Part shown: positions 34,229 through 43,747 of the stretch, one piece after another
Position numbering within the stretch: the first letter of the stretch is position 1
Layout: every line of letters begins with the position of its first letter
Assembly (NCBI RefSeq): GCF_030694575.1
Contig: NZ_JAUYUS010000112.1
Coordinates: 1-64,000, forward strand
DNA length: 64,000 bases
Source: Parvibaculum sp.
GTDB lineage: Bacteria > Pseudomonadota > Alphaproteobacteria > Parvibaculales > Parvibaculaceae
Direction: 5' to 3'
Notes under the pieces: model-generated
What the model saw: only the letters and a program-made list of their open reading frames with translations
Told to the model about the DNA's origin: nothing
The model's database searches: none
Program-made: the position numbers and the translations under genes

Positions 34229-36928
34229 TCAGGCCGTGCCGCTTCCCTGCGCGGTGCCTCCCGCAACTGCGAGCGCCGATTGTGCGGCTGCGAGACGGGC
34301 GATCGGCACGCGATAGGGCGAGCAGGAGACGTAGGTGAGGCCGATCTCCTCGCAGAAAGCGATGGATGCCGGGTCGCCGCCATGTTCGCCGCAGATGCCG
34401 AGCTTGATATCGGGCCGCGCCGCCCTTCCCCGCTCCGCCGCGATGCGGACGAGCTCACCCACGCCGTCGATATCGAGCGAAACGAAGGGGTCCTGCGTCA
34501 GGATTTTCTTGCCCAGATAGTCGTTCATGAACTGTGCGGCGTCGTCGCGGCTGATGCCGAAGGTCGTCTGCGTCAGATCGTTGGTGCCGAATGAAAAGAA
34601 TTCCGCCGACGAAGCGATTTCACGCGCCATCAGCGCCGCGCGCGGCAGCTCGATCATCGTGCCGACGGAATAGGCGAGTTTCACGCCCTGCTCCTTCTCG
34701 ACCAGCGCCGCCACGGCAACGATGCGCGTCTTCAGGAAGTCGAGTTCGGCCTTCATGCCGACCAGCGGGATCATGATTTCAGGGATCACGGATGCGCCCG
34801 TCTCCTTCGCGGCGAGAAGCGCGCCTTCGAAGATCGCCCGCGCCTGCATTTCGTAAATCTCGGGATACGAAATGCCGAGGCGGCAGCCGCGATGACCGAG
34901 CATCGGGTTCGTCTCCGCGAGGTCGGCGAGGCGGCGCGCCAGCTTGTCGGCCGGAATGCCGGTGTCCTTCGACACCTGCGCGATTTCCTCTTCGCCCTTC
35001 GGCAGGAATTCGTGCAGCGGCGGATCGAGCAGGCGGATCGTCACGGGCAGCCCTTGCATGATCTCGAAGAGCTGGCGGAAATCGTCGCGCTGCATCGGCA
35101 GGATTTTTTCAAGCGGCGCGACGCGGCCCTTCGGATCGTCGGCAAGGATCATCTGCCGCACGGCGACGATGCGATCCTCGTCGAAGAACATGTGCTCGGT
35201 ACGGCAGAGACCGATGCCTTCGGCGCCGAACTTCCGCGCCGTCTCCGCGTCGTGCGGCGTCTCGGCATTGGTGCGCACCTCCATGCGGCGGTGCTTGTCC
35301 GCCCATGTCATCAGCGTCGCGAAATCGCCGGAGAGTTCGGGTTGCAGCGTCGGGATCTCGCCTTTGAGAACCTGTCCCGTCGAGCCGTCCACCGTGACGA
35401 TGTCGCCCTTCTTCACGGTGACGCCCGCGGCGGTGAAAGTCTCGGTCTTGTAGTCGATGCGGATGGAGCCCGCGCCGGAGACGCAAGGCCGCCCCATGCC
35501 GCGCGCGACGACGGCCGCGTGGCTCGTCATGCCGCCGCGCGTCGTCAGGATCGCGACGGCGGAGTGCATCCCGTTGATGTCTTCCGGGCTCGTCTCGACG
35601 CGCACGAGCACGACATCCTTGCCCGCCTGCCGCATGGCGGCGGCTTCGTCGGAATTGAAGACGACCGCGCCCGAGGCCGCGCCGGGCGATGCGGGCAGGC
35701 CCGTCGCCAGAACATCGCGCGGCGCGTCGGGGTCGAGCGTCGGATGCAGCAACTGGTCGAGCGAGGCGGGATCGACGCGGCCGATGGCCGTTTTCTCGTC
35801 GATGAGCCCCTCGCCCACCATCTCGACGGCGATCTTCAATGCCGCTTTCGCCGTGCGCTTGCCCGCGCGCGTCTGCAGCATCCAGAGCTTGCCTTCCTGC
35901 ACCGTGAATTCGACATCCTGCATGTCGCGGTAATGCTTCTCCAGGCGCTCGAACACGGCGGCGAGTTCGGTGAAGGCGGCGGGCATCGCTTCTTCCATCG
36001 AGGGCTTCTTGTCGTTGCCTTCGAGGCGCGCCTTTTTGGTCAGGCTTTGCGGCGTGCGGATACCGGCGACCACGTCCTCGCCTTGAGCGTTCACAAGGAA
36101 CTCGCCGTAATAGGCTTTCTCGCCGGTCGAGGGATTGCGCGTGAAGGCGACGCCGGTCGCGCTCGTGTCGCCCATATTGCCGAACACCATCGCCTGGATG
36201 TTGACGGCGGTGCCCCAGCTTTCGGGAATGTTGTGCAGGCGGCGATAGGTTTCCGCGCGGCGGTTGCGCCACGAGCCGAAGACCGCGTCGATCGCGCCCC
36301 AGATCTGTTCGTTCACATCCTGCGGGAAGGGCTTGCCCAGTTCTTCCTGCACGCGCTCCTTGTAGCGCGCGATGACGTTCTTCCAGTCGTCGGCGGAAAG
36401 CTCCGTGTCGAGCGCGTATTCCTGCTCTTCCTTGAAATACTCCAGTATCTCTTCGAAGTTGTGATGCTCGACCCCGAGCACCACGTCGGAATACATCGAG
36501 ATGAAGCGGCGATAGCTGTCATAGGCGAAGCGTTCGTCGCCCGCGCGCTTGCCGAGGCCCGCCGCCGTCTCGTCGTTGAGGCCGAGGTTCAGCACCGTGT
36601 CCATCATGCCCGGCATGGAGGCGCGCGCGCCGGAGCGCACGGAAACGAGGAGCGGGTTCGCGGGATCGCCGAAATGCGCGCCGACCGACGCGCCGATATC
36701 GGCGAGCGCCTTCTCGACCTGTTCCTTCAGTCCGGCGGGGAAGGCACGGTCGTTTTCATAAAAGGCGGTGCAGACTTCCGTGGTGATGGTGAAGCCGGGC
36801 GGCACCGGCAGACCGATATTCGACATCTCGGCGAGGTTCGCGCCCTTGCCGCCCAGCAGATCGCGCAACGACGCCGCGCCTTCCGCCTTGCCGTCACCGA
36901 AGGAATAAACCCACTTCTTCTCAGCCAT
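34229..36928 (-). CDS. ppdK: Pyruvate, phosphate dikinase
   Basis: The 899-residue enzyme has the N-terminal ATP-grasp domain (GGKGANLAEMSNIGLPVPPGF), the swivelling phosphohistidine domain GGMTSHAAVVARGMGRPCVS (catalytic His), and the C-terminal PEP domain with FGTNDLTQTTFG and GICGEHGGDP (catalytic Cys). It interconverts pyruvate + ATP + Pi with PEP + AMP + PPi, giving a gluconeogenic or anaplerotic PEP supply. The length is normal and the frame is intact. It is followed by the AT-rich gap and preceded by a palindromic repeat. Confidence 0.96.
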   Translation of the reverse strand: MAEKKWVYSFGDGKAEGAASLRDLLGGKGANLAEMSNIGLPVPPGFTITTEVCTAFYENDRAFPAGLKEQVEKALADIGASVGAHFGDPANPLLVSVRSGARASMPGMMDTVLNLGLNDETAAGLGKRAGDERFAYDSYRRFISMYSDVVLGVEHHNFEEILEYFKEEQEYALDTELSADDWKNVIARYKERVQEELGKPFPQDVNEQIWGAIDAVFGSWRNRRAETYRRLHNIPESWGTAVNIQAMVFGNMGDTSATGVAFTRNPSTGEKAYYGEFLVNAQGEDVVAGIRTPQSLTKKARLEGNDKKPSMEEAMPAAFTELAAVFERLEKHYRDMQDVEFTVQEGKLWMLQTRAGKRTAKAALKIAVEMVGEGLIDEKTAIGRVDPASLDQLLHPTLDPDAPRDVLATGLPASPGAASGAVVFNSDEAAAMRQAGKDVVLVRVETSPEDINGMHSAVAILTTRGGMTSHAAVVARGMGRPCVSGAGSIRIDYKTETFTAAGVTVKKGDIVTVDGSTGQVLKGEIPTLQPELSGDFATLMTWADKHRRMEVRTNAETPHDAETARKFGAEGIGLCRTEHMFFDEDRIVAVRQMILADDPKGRVAPLEKILPMQRDDFRQLFEIMQGLPVTIRLLDPPLHEFLPKGEEEIAQVSKDTGIPADKLARRLADLAETNPMLGHRGCRLGISYPEIYEMQARAIFEGALLAAKETGASVIPEIMIPLVGMKAELDFLKTRIVAVAALVEKEQGVKLAYSVGTMIELPRAALMAREIASSAEFFSFGTNDLTQTTFGISRDDAAQFMNDYLGKKILTQDPFVSLDIDGVGELVRIAAERGRAARPDIKLGICGEHGGDPASIAFCEEIGLTYVSCSPYRVPIARLAAAQSALAVAGGTAQGSGTA

Positions 36929-36980
36929 CGCACTCGCCTTTGGTTTGAGCCTTTGTCCGGACCGCCAAGCCCAAACAACC

Positions 36981-37067
36981 TGTCTTGCCCGGACTTGATC
37001 CGGGCATCCAGGGCCGTTTGCTCAGAGCTTTGTTACCCTGGATTGCCGGGTCAAGCCCGGCAAAGAC
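36981..37067. repeat. Palindromic intergenic repeat with two hairpins
   Basis: Two hairpins, TTGCCCGGACTTGATCCGGG (36986-37003 region) and TTGCCGGGTCAAGCCCGGCA (from 37043), are arranged so that the whole element is roughly self-complementary (arms around CCAGGG/CCCTGG). Such sequences are frequent between genes in alphaproteobacteria. It separates glyS from ppdK on the same strand. Confidence 0.8.
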
Positions 37068-37088
37068 GAACATAGGAAAGCCGGGGGC

Positions 37089-39263
37089 CTACCCCTCGAC
37101 CTTCGAAAAATCCGCGACCTCGTGCAAGGCCGCGCGAATCTGCGCCAGAAGCTTCAGCCGGTTCGCGCGGAGCTTTGCGTCGTCGGCATTCACCGTCACC
37201 TTCTCGAAGAAGGCATCGACGGGCGCGCGGAGCTTCGCAAGCGCCGACATGGCGGCGGCGAAGTCTTCCCTGGCGACGGCGGCTTTCGCCTCCGTCGTCG
37301 CGGCTTCGATGGCGGCGCCCAGCGCCTTTTCCTCGTCCTGCGCGAAGAGCGATGCGTCCGGCGCGGCGTTAAACGCGCCCTCGCCGTCCTTCTTCTCTTC
37401 GATGCGAAGAATGTTCACCGCACGCTTGTAGCCCGCGAGCAAGTTCTTGCCGTCCTCGGTCGCCAGAAACTCCGACAGCGCCTCGACGCGCTTCACGATG
37501 AGGACAAGATCGTCCTGGACTTGGCCAAGCTCGTTCAATGAGAATACTGCGTCGACGAGATCATGCCTTGCCCCACGATCACGCAAATAGACTTTCAGGC
37601 GGTCGGCGAAGAAGGCGAGAAGATCATGGACCATGAGCTCCACGCCACTGGGATACGATGGGTCGACGATTACATCCTCACCGCTGAATTCCATCGCGGT
37701 TGCCAGCTTTCCTTGTGTCAGCCAGCTCTGAAAACTCAAACCCCGGAGACTCCATTGCACAGCTTCCGCCACAACTATCCTTAGAAGCGGAACTCTAAGT
37801 TCACCTTCCAGAATAATGCGAATGATACCGAGAGCGGCGCGACGTAGTGCGTAAGGATCCTTCGAGCCCGTTGGCTTCTCCTCGATGACCCAAAAACCGA
37901 CAAGCGTGTCGACCTTGTCGGCGAGCGCAACTGCCTTGCCAAGCGGCGTCGAGGGCACGTCGTCGGTGGGACCGACGGGCGAATAATGCTCTGCGATAGC
38001 GTGGGCGATGCCGTCGTCGAGTCCGTCATTGCGTGCATAGTAGGCGCCCATGAGGCCCTGCAGTTCCGGGAACTCGCCGACCATGCCGGTGGTGAGGTCG
38101 GCCTTGGCGAGTTCGCCTGCGACACGCGCCTTTTCTGCCGCGGCACCTCGGACGAAAGGCGCAAGCGACTTGGCGAGCTTGCCGATGCGCATGGCCTTGT
38201 CGTGCACCGTGCCGAGCTTCGCGTGGAAGACGACCTCTTGCAGCTTCGGCAGACGGCTCGTCAGCGTCTGCTTGCGATCCTGATCCCAGAGGAAGCGCGC
38301 ATCGGCGAAGCGGGCGCGGAGGACGCGCTCGTTGCCGTTGACGATGGCCTTGCCGCCGTCTTCCGCTTCGAGGTTGGCGATCACGACGAAGCGCGGCGCG
38401 AGCTTCCCCGTCTTGTCATGGAGCGCAAAATATTTCTGGTTCGCGCGCATGGTGCTGGTCAGCACTTCCTGCGGCACGGACATGAATTCGTCGTCGATGC
38501 GGCCGATCAGCGGCACGGGCCATTCGACAAGGCCCGCCACTTCATGCAGCAGCGCCTCGTCCTCGACCAGCACGAGACCTTCGGCCTCCGCCAGCGCCCT
38601 TGCGCCATCATGGATGAAATGCGCGCGCTTCGCCGGGTCGAGCACGACCTTCGCATCGAGCAGTTTCATCTCGTAGTCGGCAAAATCCGTCACCGCGAAA
38701 GCATCCGGCGCCATGAAGCGGTGACCGCGCGTCGCGTTGCCGGATTTGATGCCGTCGATCTCGAAATTCACCACCTTGCCGCCGAGCAGGCAGAGGATCG
38801 AATGCAGCGGCCGCACCCAGCGCAACGTGCCGGCGCCCCAGCGCATCGACTTCGGCCAGGGGAAGGCGCGGATGACGGCGGGGACGATTTCGGCGATCAG
38901 CGCGCCCGTGTCGCGGCCCTGTCTCTCGGTGACGGCGACATAGAAGGCGCCCTTCTTGTCTTCCCGCACCGTCGCTTCGTCGATGCTCGCGAGGCCCGCC
39001 GCGCGCAGGAAGCCGTCGATCGCCTGTTGCGGCGCGCCGACTTTCGGGCCCTTTCGCTCTTCCTTCACATCCGGCGTCTTGTCGGGCAGTCCGTCGATCA
39101 CCAGCGTCAACCGGCGCGGCGTCGCGAAGGCGCGTGCATTCCTGCCCTCGACACCTGCCGCCTTCAGCGCGTCGGTGACGAGACGCACGAGGTCCTCGCC
39201 CGCACGCTTCTGCATGCGGGCCGGGATTTCCTCGGAGAAAAGTTCGAGAAGCAGCTCGCTCAT
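37089..39263 (-). CDS. glyS: Glycyl-tRNA synthetase beta subunit
   Basis: The 724-residue protein begins [18 protein letters not shown] and has [27 protein letters not shown] and the C-terminal DALR-like anticodon-binding region. With GlyQ it forms the alpha2beta2 enzyme that charges tRNA-Gly. The start overlaps the glyQ stop by four bases. Bases about 37500-37900 are much poorer in G+C than the rest (by hand count 95 of 180 at 37681-37860, against 42 of 60 at 38281-38340) although the frame stays open. Confidence 0.95.
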   Translation of the reverse strand: MSELLLELFSEEIPARMQKRAGEDLVRLVTDALKAAGVEGRNARAFATPRRLTLVIDGLPDKTPDVKEERKGPKVGAPQQAIDGFLRAAGLASIDEATVREDKKGAFYVAVTERQGRDTGALIAEIVPAVIRAFPWPKSMRWGAGTLRWVRPLHSILCLLGGKVVNFEIDGIKSGNATRGHRFMAPDAFAVTDFADYEMKLLDAKVVLDPAKRAHFIHDGARALAEAEGLVLVEDEALLHEVAGLVEWPVPLIGRIDDEFMSVPQEVLTSTMRANQKYFALHDKTGKLAPRFVVIANLEAEDGGKAIVNGNERVLRARFADARFLWDQDRKQTLTSRLPKLQEVVFHAKLGTVHDKAMRIGKLAKSLAPFVRGAAAEKARVAGELAKADLTTGMVGEFPELQGLMGAYYARNDGLDDGIAHAIAEHYSPVGPTDDVPSTPLGKAVALADKVDTLVGFWVIEEKPTGSKDPYALRRAALGIIRIILEGELRVPLLRIVVAEAVQWSLRGLSFQSWLTQGKLATAMEFSGEDVIVDPSYPSGVELMVHDLLAFFADRLKVYLRDRGARHDLVDAVFSLNELGQVQDDLVLIVKRVEALSEFLATEDGKNLLAGYKRAVNILRIEEKKDGEGAFNAAPDASLFAQDEEKALGAAIEAATTEAKAAVAREDFAAAMSALAKLRAPVDAFFEKVTVNADDAKLRANRLKLLAQIRAALHEVADFSKVEG

Positions 39264-40153
39264 TCCGCGCCCCCCGCCGGCGTCTTCAGCCAGGCTTCGG
39301 CGCAGGCTTTCGCCAGCGCGCGGACGCGGCCGATATAGGCCTGCCGTTCGGTGACCGAGATCACGCCGCGCGCATCGAGCAGATTGAAATTGTGGCTCGC
39401 CTTGATGACCTGGTCATAGGCCGGCAGCGTCAGCGGCGTGTCGCGATCCAGAAGCGCGGCGCATTCCTTCTCCGCGTCCTCGAAATGACGGAACAGCATT
39501 TCCGTGTTCGCCGCCTCGAAGTTGTGCGCGGAATATTCGACCTCCGCCTGATGGAAGACGTCGCCATAGGTGACGCGGTCGGCACCCGTCGCGCCGTTGA
39601 AGTCGAGTTCGTAGCCGTTATCGACGCCCTGGATGTACATGGCGAGGCGTTCGAGGCCGTAGGTGAGTTCGCCGGAGACGGGCGAGCAGTCGAAGCCGCC
39701 GACCTGCTGGAAATAGGTGAACTGCGAGACTTCCATGCCGTCGCACCAGACTTCCCAGCCCAGCCCCCAGGCGCCCAGCGTCGGGCTTTCCCAGTCGTCC
39801 TCGACGAAGCGGATGTCGTGGTTCCGCGCATCGACGCCCAGCTCTTCGAGGCTTTCGAGATAAAGCTCCTGAAGATTGTCCGGGTTCGGCTTCAGGATCA
39901 CCTGAAACTGGTAATAGTGCTGGAAGCGGTTCGGGTTCTCGCCATAGCGGCCGTCCGTCGGGCGGCGCGAGGGCTGCACATAGGCCGCCTTCCAGGGCTT
40001 GGGGCCGAGCGCGCGCAAGGTCGTCGCCGGATGAAACGTGCCCGCGCCCATCGACATGTCGTAGGGCTGCAGGATGACGCAGCCCTGCCGCGCCCAATAG
40101 GCCTGCAGTTTCAGGATCAAAGACTGAAATGAATTGTCGGGCTTCGCCGTCAT
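39260..40153 (-). CDS. glyQ: Glycyl-tRNA synthetase alpha subunit
   Basis: The 297-residue protein carries class II catalytic motifs: [33 protein letters not shown] and [13 protein letters not shown]. It forms glycyl-adenylate and transfers glycine with GlyS. It is the first gene of the glyQS operon with ATGA coupling. The neighbours (small membrane protein and SppA) recur beside glyQS in many alphaproteobacteria, as I recall. Confidence 0.96.
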   Translation of the reverse strand: MTAKPDNSFQSLILKLQAYWARQGCVILQPYDMSMGAGTFHPATTLRALGPKPWKAAYVQPSRRPTDGRYGENPNRFQHYYQFQVILKPNPDNLQELYLESLEELGVDARNHDIRFVEDDWESPTLGAWGLGWEVWCDGMEVSQFTYFQQVGGFDCSPVSGELTYGLERLAMYIQGVDNGYELDFNGATGADRVTYGDVFHQAEVEYSAHNFEAANTEMLFRHFEDAEKECAALLDRDTPLTLPAYDQVIKASHNFNLLDARGVISVTERQAYIGRVRALAKACAEAWLKTPAGGAE

Positions 40154-40317
40154 TTTGGCCTGTCGCGTGTCGCGCCTCTCAGGCTCGGCTCAGCATGCGG
40201 GCCGGGCGGCGGGCGCCGCCCCTGAAGGCGCGCGCAAGGTAGCCGCCAGCCCCCTTAGGGTCAAGCAAGCGGATTTGCCGCCAAGCGACGGGAATCACAG
40301 GATATTCAGGGCCGCGC

Positions 40318-40518
40318 TCAGCGGTCGCGGCGGCTGTGCTCCGGCACGTAGATGCCGTCGCCGGCATCGCGCAGCGTGCCGAGATCGCGCGGCTCTACCC
40401 GGCGGTGGCTTCGCGCGCGGGCGAAAGCCTCGCGCTGGCGTTCGGCCGCGCGGGTCAGGGCATTGTAGGCCGCATAGCAGGCCGCGATGAACACGGCTGC
40501 AAAGACGATCTTCGTCAT
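40318..40518 (-). CDS. Small single-pass membrane protein
   Basis: The 66-residue protein has one N-terminal hydrophobic helix (about 4-20, IVFAAVFIAACYAAYNAL) and a basic cytoplasmic-type tail (RQREAFARARSHRRVEPRD). It lies between sppA and glyQ on the same strand. The position and layout recur in related genomes as I recall, but no function is known. It is short, so coding status rests on context. Confidence 0.6.
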   Translation of the reverse strand: MTKIVFAAVFIAACYAAYNALTRAAERQREAFARARSHRRVEPRDLGTLRDAGDGIYVPEHSRRDR

Positions 40519-40563
40519 GTCATCGTCCTCTCAACTACCGGAACTCATGCCCCGGACACCCCA

Positions 40564-41466
40564 TTAAAGGCCAAAACGGCCCCAAAGGGAACGCCTCTCG
40601 GCTGCGGCGATCAGTCCCTCGCCTATTTGTGATGCGAATCCGGCCCCGAAACCCTGAAAAGCGCCGTCGAATCGGCTGGAAGCGATGCCGCCGCCGGGCC
40701 GCCACCAGGGCGTGCGCGGCGAGACGAGCTTCAGCTTCACGTCCTTGCCGAAGAGGTCGCGCATCTTGCCCCGGAGGTCGGCCACCCCGTCGATGAGGCC
40801 GCGTTCGAGCGCGCCGGACGCCGCCCAGAACTCGCCGGAGAAGATCGCCGGGTCGTCGGCCTTGAGGCGTTCGCCGCGCGCGTCCCGCACGAGCTTCTTG
40901 AAGTTCTCGTGGACATCGAGCTGCAGCGCGAGGAGCCGCTTCACGTCCTCTTCCTTTTCCGGCTGGAAGGGATCGAGCATCGCCTTGCTCTCGCCGGCCG
41001 TGTGGACGCGGCGCTCGACGCCGAGCTTGTCGATCAGGCCGGTGAAACCGAAGCCCGCCGAGACGACGCCGATCGAGCCCACGATCGAGCTTTCATCGGC
41101 ATAAATCTCGTCGGCCGCGCAGGCGATCATGTAGCCGCCCGACGCCGCCACGTCTTCGGCGAAGGCGTAGACCGGCAGGCTCTTCTCCTCCGCCAGCGCG
41201 CGGATGCGCTTGTAGATGAGCGAGGACTGCACCGGCGAGCCGCCGGGCGAATTGACGATCAGCGCCACCGCCTTCACGCCGCGCATGGAGAAGGCCGCTT
41301 CGAGCGGCCCGGCGACACCCGCGAGGTTGAGCCCGCCGCGCAGCGGTTGCGATGGGCCGATGGTGCCCGAAAGCCGCACCACGGCGACCACCGGCTTCGG
41401 CTGCCAGTCCGGCGCGATGCGGGTACGGAGAGGGCTCGGGAGATAGGGAGCGATGAGGTTTTTCAT
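40564..41466 (-). CDS. sppA: SppA-type signal peptide peptidase (S49 family)
   Basis: The 300-residue protein begins MKNLIAPYLPSPLR and contains VNSPGGSPVQSSLIYKRI, the Ser nucleophile region EDVAASGGYMIACAADEIYA and the Lys region GLIDKLGVERRV of the Ser-Lys dyad. It is the short, single-domain SppA form that works as an oligomer on the inner membrane, degrading cleaved signal peptides. Upstream in-frame ATG 41502 would add 12 residues. Confidence 0.87.
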   Translation of the reverse strand: MKNLIAPYLPSPLRTRIAPDWQPKPVVAVVRLSGTIGPSQPLRGGLNLAGVAGPLEAAFSMRGVKAVALIVNSPGGSPVQSSLIYKRIRALAEEKSLPVYAFAEDVAASGGYMIACAADEIYADESSIVGSIGVVSAGFGFTGLIDKLGVERRVHTAGESKAMLDPFQPEKEEDVKRLLALQLDVHENFKKLVRDARGERLKADDPAIFSGEFWAASGALERGLIDGVADLRGKMRDLFGKDVKLKLVSPRTPWWRPGGGIASSRFDGAFQGFGAGFASQIGEGLIAAAERRSLWGRFGL

Positions 41467-41507
41467 AAGACCATAGATAGGAGGGCGGCACGCCTGCGGC
41501 AAGAAGC

Positions 41508-42290
41508 CTAGGCCACCGGTTGATCGAGCAGCAGCGCCTCGCCGCCCCGGAGCAGCGCTTCCGTCCGGTCGGTGAAGCGCCCGTCGCGGCCATGCAGCAC
41601 GAGGCCGGAGCGGAGCGTGAGCGGCGCGCGGGAGCCGCGAATGCCCCGCACGAGGACGCGCGTGGCGGGTTTTCCCGCCGCCGGCCAGAGCGGAAAAATC
41701 TCGATTCCGCCAAGGTGGCCCGTCATCGCGGCAAGCAGCGCGGCCAGCGCGTCGGCGCGGTGGATGAAGGTGACCGTGCCCTTCGGCCGCGCCATCACGC
41801 AGGCGAAGCGCACCCAGTCGTCGAGGTCGGAGCCGAGCGTCAGGTGTGCCTGCGCCTTGCTCGCATCGGGCGGCGCCGGGCTCGTTGCCGGATCGTGAAA
41901 CGGCGGATTGGCGAACACATGGTGCCAGCCGTTCGGCTCCAGCCCCATCGCCGCCAGGTCGCGCACCGGGCTGCCGATATCGCCTTCGAAGATGGAAACG
42001 CGCTCCGACAGCCCGTTGCGCGCGATGTTTTCGGATGCGAGGCGCACAAGCTCCGGTTGCAATTCGATGCCCGCCACATCAAGCCCGGTCACACGCGAGG
42101 CGAGGCAGAGGCTCGCGACGCCGACGCCCGCGCCCGCCTCCAGCGCACGTTCGCCCGCGCGCGCCGGCACCGAGGCCGCGAGCAGCACCGCGTCGAGCCC
42201 GGCACGGTAGCCCTTTTCCGGCTGCAGCAGTTTCAGCCTGCCGCCGAGAAATCCGTCATCGGTCGTGCCGTCATGCGTGGTGCCGCTCAT
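41508..42290 (-). CDS. TrmN6/YfiC-like SAM-dependent methyltransferase
   Basis: The 260-residue protein has SAM motif I (ALEAGAGVGVASLCLA) and the N6-adenine methyltransferase motif NPPFHDP. It also has LLQPEKGYRAGLDAVLLAA at the N-terminus, typical of COG4123 enzymes such as TrmN6, which methylates A37 of tRNA1-Val in E. coli. The tRNA target here is inferred. Its ATG overlaps the stop of the DUF2007 gene (ATGA). Confidence 0.85.
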   Translation of the reverse strand: MSGTTHDGTTDDGFLGGRLKLLQPEKGYRAGLDAVLLAASVPARAGERALEAGAGVGVASLCLASRVTGLDVAGIELQPELVRLASENIARNGLSERVSIFEGDIGSPVRDLAAMGLEPNGWHHVFANPPFHDPATSPAPPDASKAQAHLTLGSDLDDWVRFACVMARPKGTVTFIHRADALAALLAAMTGHLGGIEIFPLWPAAGKPATRVLVRGIRGSRAPLTLRSGLVLHGRDGRFTDRTEALLRGGEALLLDQPVA

Positions 42291-42502
42291 CGCTCCTCGC
42301 CTCGTTTGACCTCGTCGAGAATTTTCCGCGCATCGTCGTAATCGTCATCGACCACCATGATACGCTTCGGCAGAATGCCAAGCGAGCCTTCCATCAGGCT
42401 CATATGCATGTCCATCTGGAAGGGTTCGATGCCCGCTTCCTCCAGCCTGTGCACCAGATAGGAAACGAGCACGGGATCGTTGGTACGAATCAATTCCTTC
42501 AC
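42287..42502 (-). CDS. DUF2007 domain protein
   Basis: The 71-residue product runs VKELIRTNDPVLVSYLVHRL ... MEGSLGILPKRIMVVDDDYD, the DUF2007 pattern (putative small signal-transducing or PII-like protein). The start is GTG at 42502 with GGAGGAAAGG upstream; extra upstream frame to 42625 has no ribosome site. It is the first gene of a unit with the methyltransferase and divergent from the polyprenyl synthase. Confidence 0.8.
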   Translation of the reverse strand: MKELIRTNDPVLVSYLVHRLEEAGIEPFQMDMHMSLMEGSLGILPKRIMVVDDDYDDARKILDEVKRGEER

Positions 42503-42727
42503 GCTCTGCCTTTCCTCCACGCATGCTGAAATAGCCGGTGCGACATATGGCCGTCGGCCCTCAACAAGCCGTGAGTTTGCCGGTCGCCGTGGGTTTTCAT
42601 CGTCCCTCCAGCCCTTGCCGCACAAGGGGGGTCAACCTATGCTCACTATGACGGCAGGATAACACAAGCCGTATGTGGAAAATCGGGCTCCGTCAAAGGG
42701 GCCCGCGCTCAGATTCAGGAGTGGCGA

Positions 42728-43747
42728 GTGGGCGTTGTTATACCCCTTGAGGAAGATCGCGGACGCGGCCAGAACGCCGTGGCGCAGCTTCAGGCCCTGG
42801 TGGCGACGGAAATGGAAGCCGTCAACGAATTCATCCGTGAGCGGATGGCTTCGGAAGTGCCGATGGTGCCTGAGCTGGCGAGCCACCTCATCAATTCGGG
42901 CGGCAAGCGTCTGCGCCCCATGCTCACCATCGCCGCCTCGCGGATTTGCGGCTACACGGGCACGGACCACATCAAGCTCGCGGCGACCGTCGAATTCCTC
43001 CACACCGCGACGCTCCTTCACGACGATGTCGTGGACGAGAGCGACATGCGGCGCGGCACAAAGACGGCGCGGATGCTCTGGGGCAATCAGGCGAGTGTGC
43101 TGGTCGGCGATTTCCTGCTCGGCCGCGCCTTCAAGCTGATGGTCGAAACGAAATCGCTGCGCGCCCTCGAAATCATCGCGGATGCCGCGTCGATCATCGC
43201 CGAGGGCGAGGTGATGCAGCTTGCCGCCGCCAAGGATACGGGCACGACGGAAGACGCCTATCTCCGGGTCATCCAGGCGAAAACAGCCGCGCTCTTTGCC
43301 GCGGCAACGGAAATCGGCGCCGTCATTTCCGGACGGAACGGCAGCGAGGCGGCGGCCCTCGAATCCTATGGCCGCAATCTCGGCATCGCCTTCCAGCTTG
43401 TCGACGATGCGCTGGACTATGGCGGCCGTGCGGCGGCGCTCGGCAAGAATGTCGGCGACGATTTCCGCGAGGGCAAGATCACGCTGCCCGTGGTGCTCGC
43501 CTTCCGGCGCGGCAACGCGGAGGAGCGCGCCTTCTGGGAACGCACGCTGCAGCAGGGCGACCGGCAGGAGGGCGACCTCGAACACGCCGTCAATCTCATG
43601 AACAAGCATGCGGCGCTCGAAGACACGATCCTGCGCGCGCGGCACTACGGTGCCATTGCGAACGATGCGCTCGCGATCTTCCCGGACAGTCCCTACCGGC
43701 AGGCGCTGACGGATCTCGTCGAGTTCTGCATCAACCGCAACCACTAG
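42728..43747 (+). CDS. ispB: Polyprenyl diphosphate synthase (octa/decaprenyl type)
   Basis: The 339-residue protein shows both aspartate-rich motifs: LLHDDVVDESDMRRG (first) and LVDDALDYGG (second), plus GGKRLRPML. It elongates isoprenyl diphosphates for the ubiquinone side chain; chain length cannot be read by eye. The start is GTG at 42728 with AGGAG seven bases upstream. Its stop overlaps the stop of convergent ispE at the shared CTAG. Confidence 0.92.
   Translation: MGVVIPLEEDRGRGQNAVAQLQALVATEMEAVNEFIRERMASEVPMVPELASHLINSGGKRLRPMLTIAASRICGYTGTDHIKLAATVEFLHTATLLHDDVVDESDMRRGTKTARMLWGNQASVLVGDFLLGRAFKLMVETKSLRALEIIADAASIIAEGEVMQLAAAKDTGTTEDAYLRVIQAKTAALFAAATEIGAVISGRNGSEAAALESYGRNLGIAFQLVDDALDYGGRAAALGKNVGDDFREGKITLPVVLAFRRGNAEERAFWERTLQQGDRQEGDLEHAVNLMNKHAALEDTILRARHYGAIANDALAIFPDSPYRQALTDLVEFCINRNH

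Noticed and set aside
34892-37075. 727-codon open frame antisense to ppdK
   Set aside because: It is a shadow of the well-conserved ppdK gene in high-GC DNA; the translated product has low-complexity His/Arg-rich sequence and no family resemblance.
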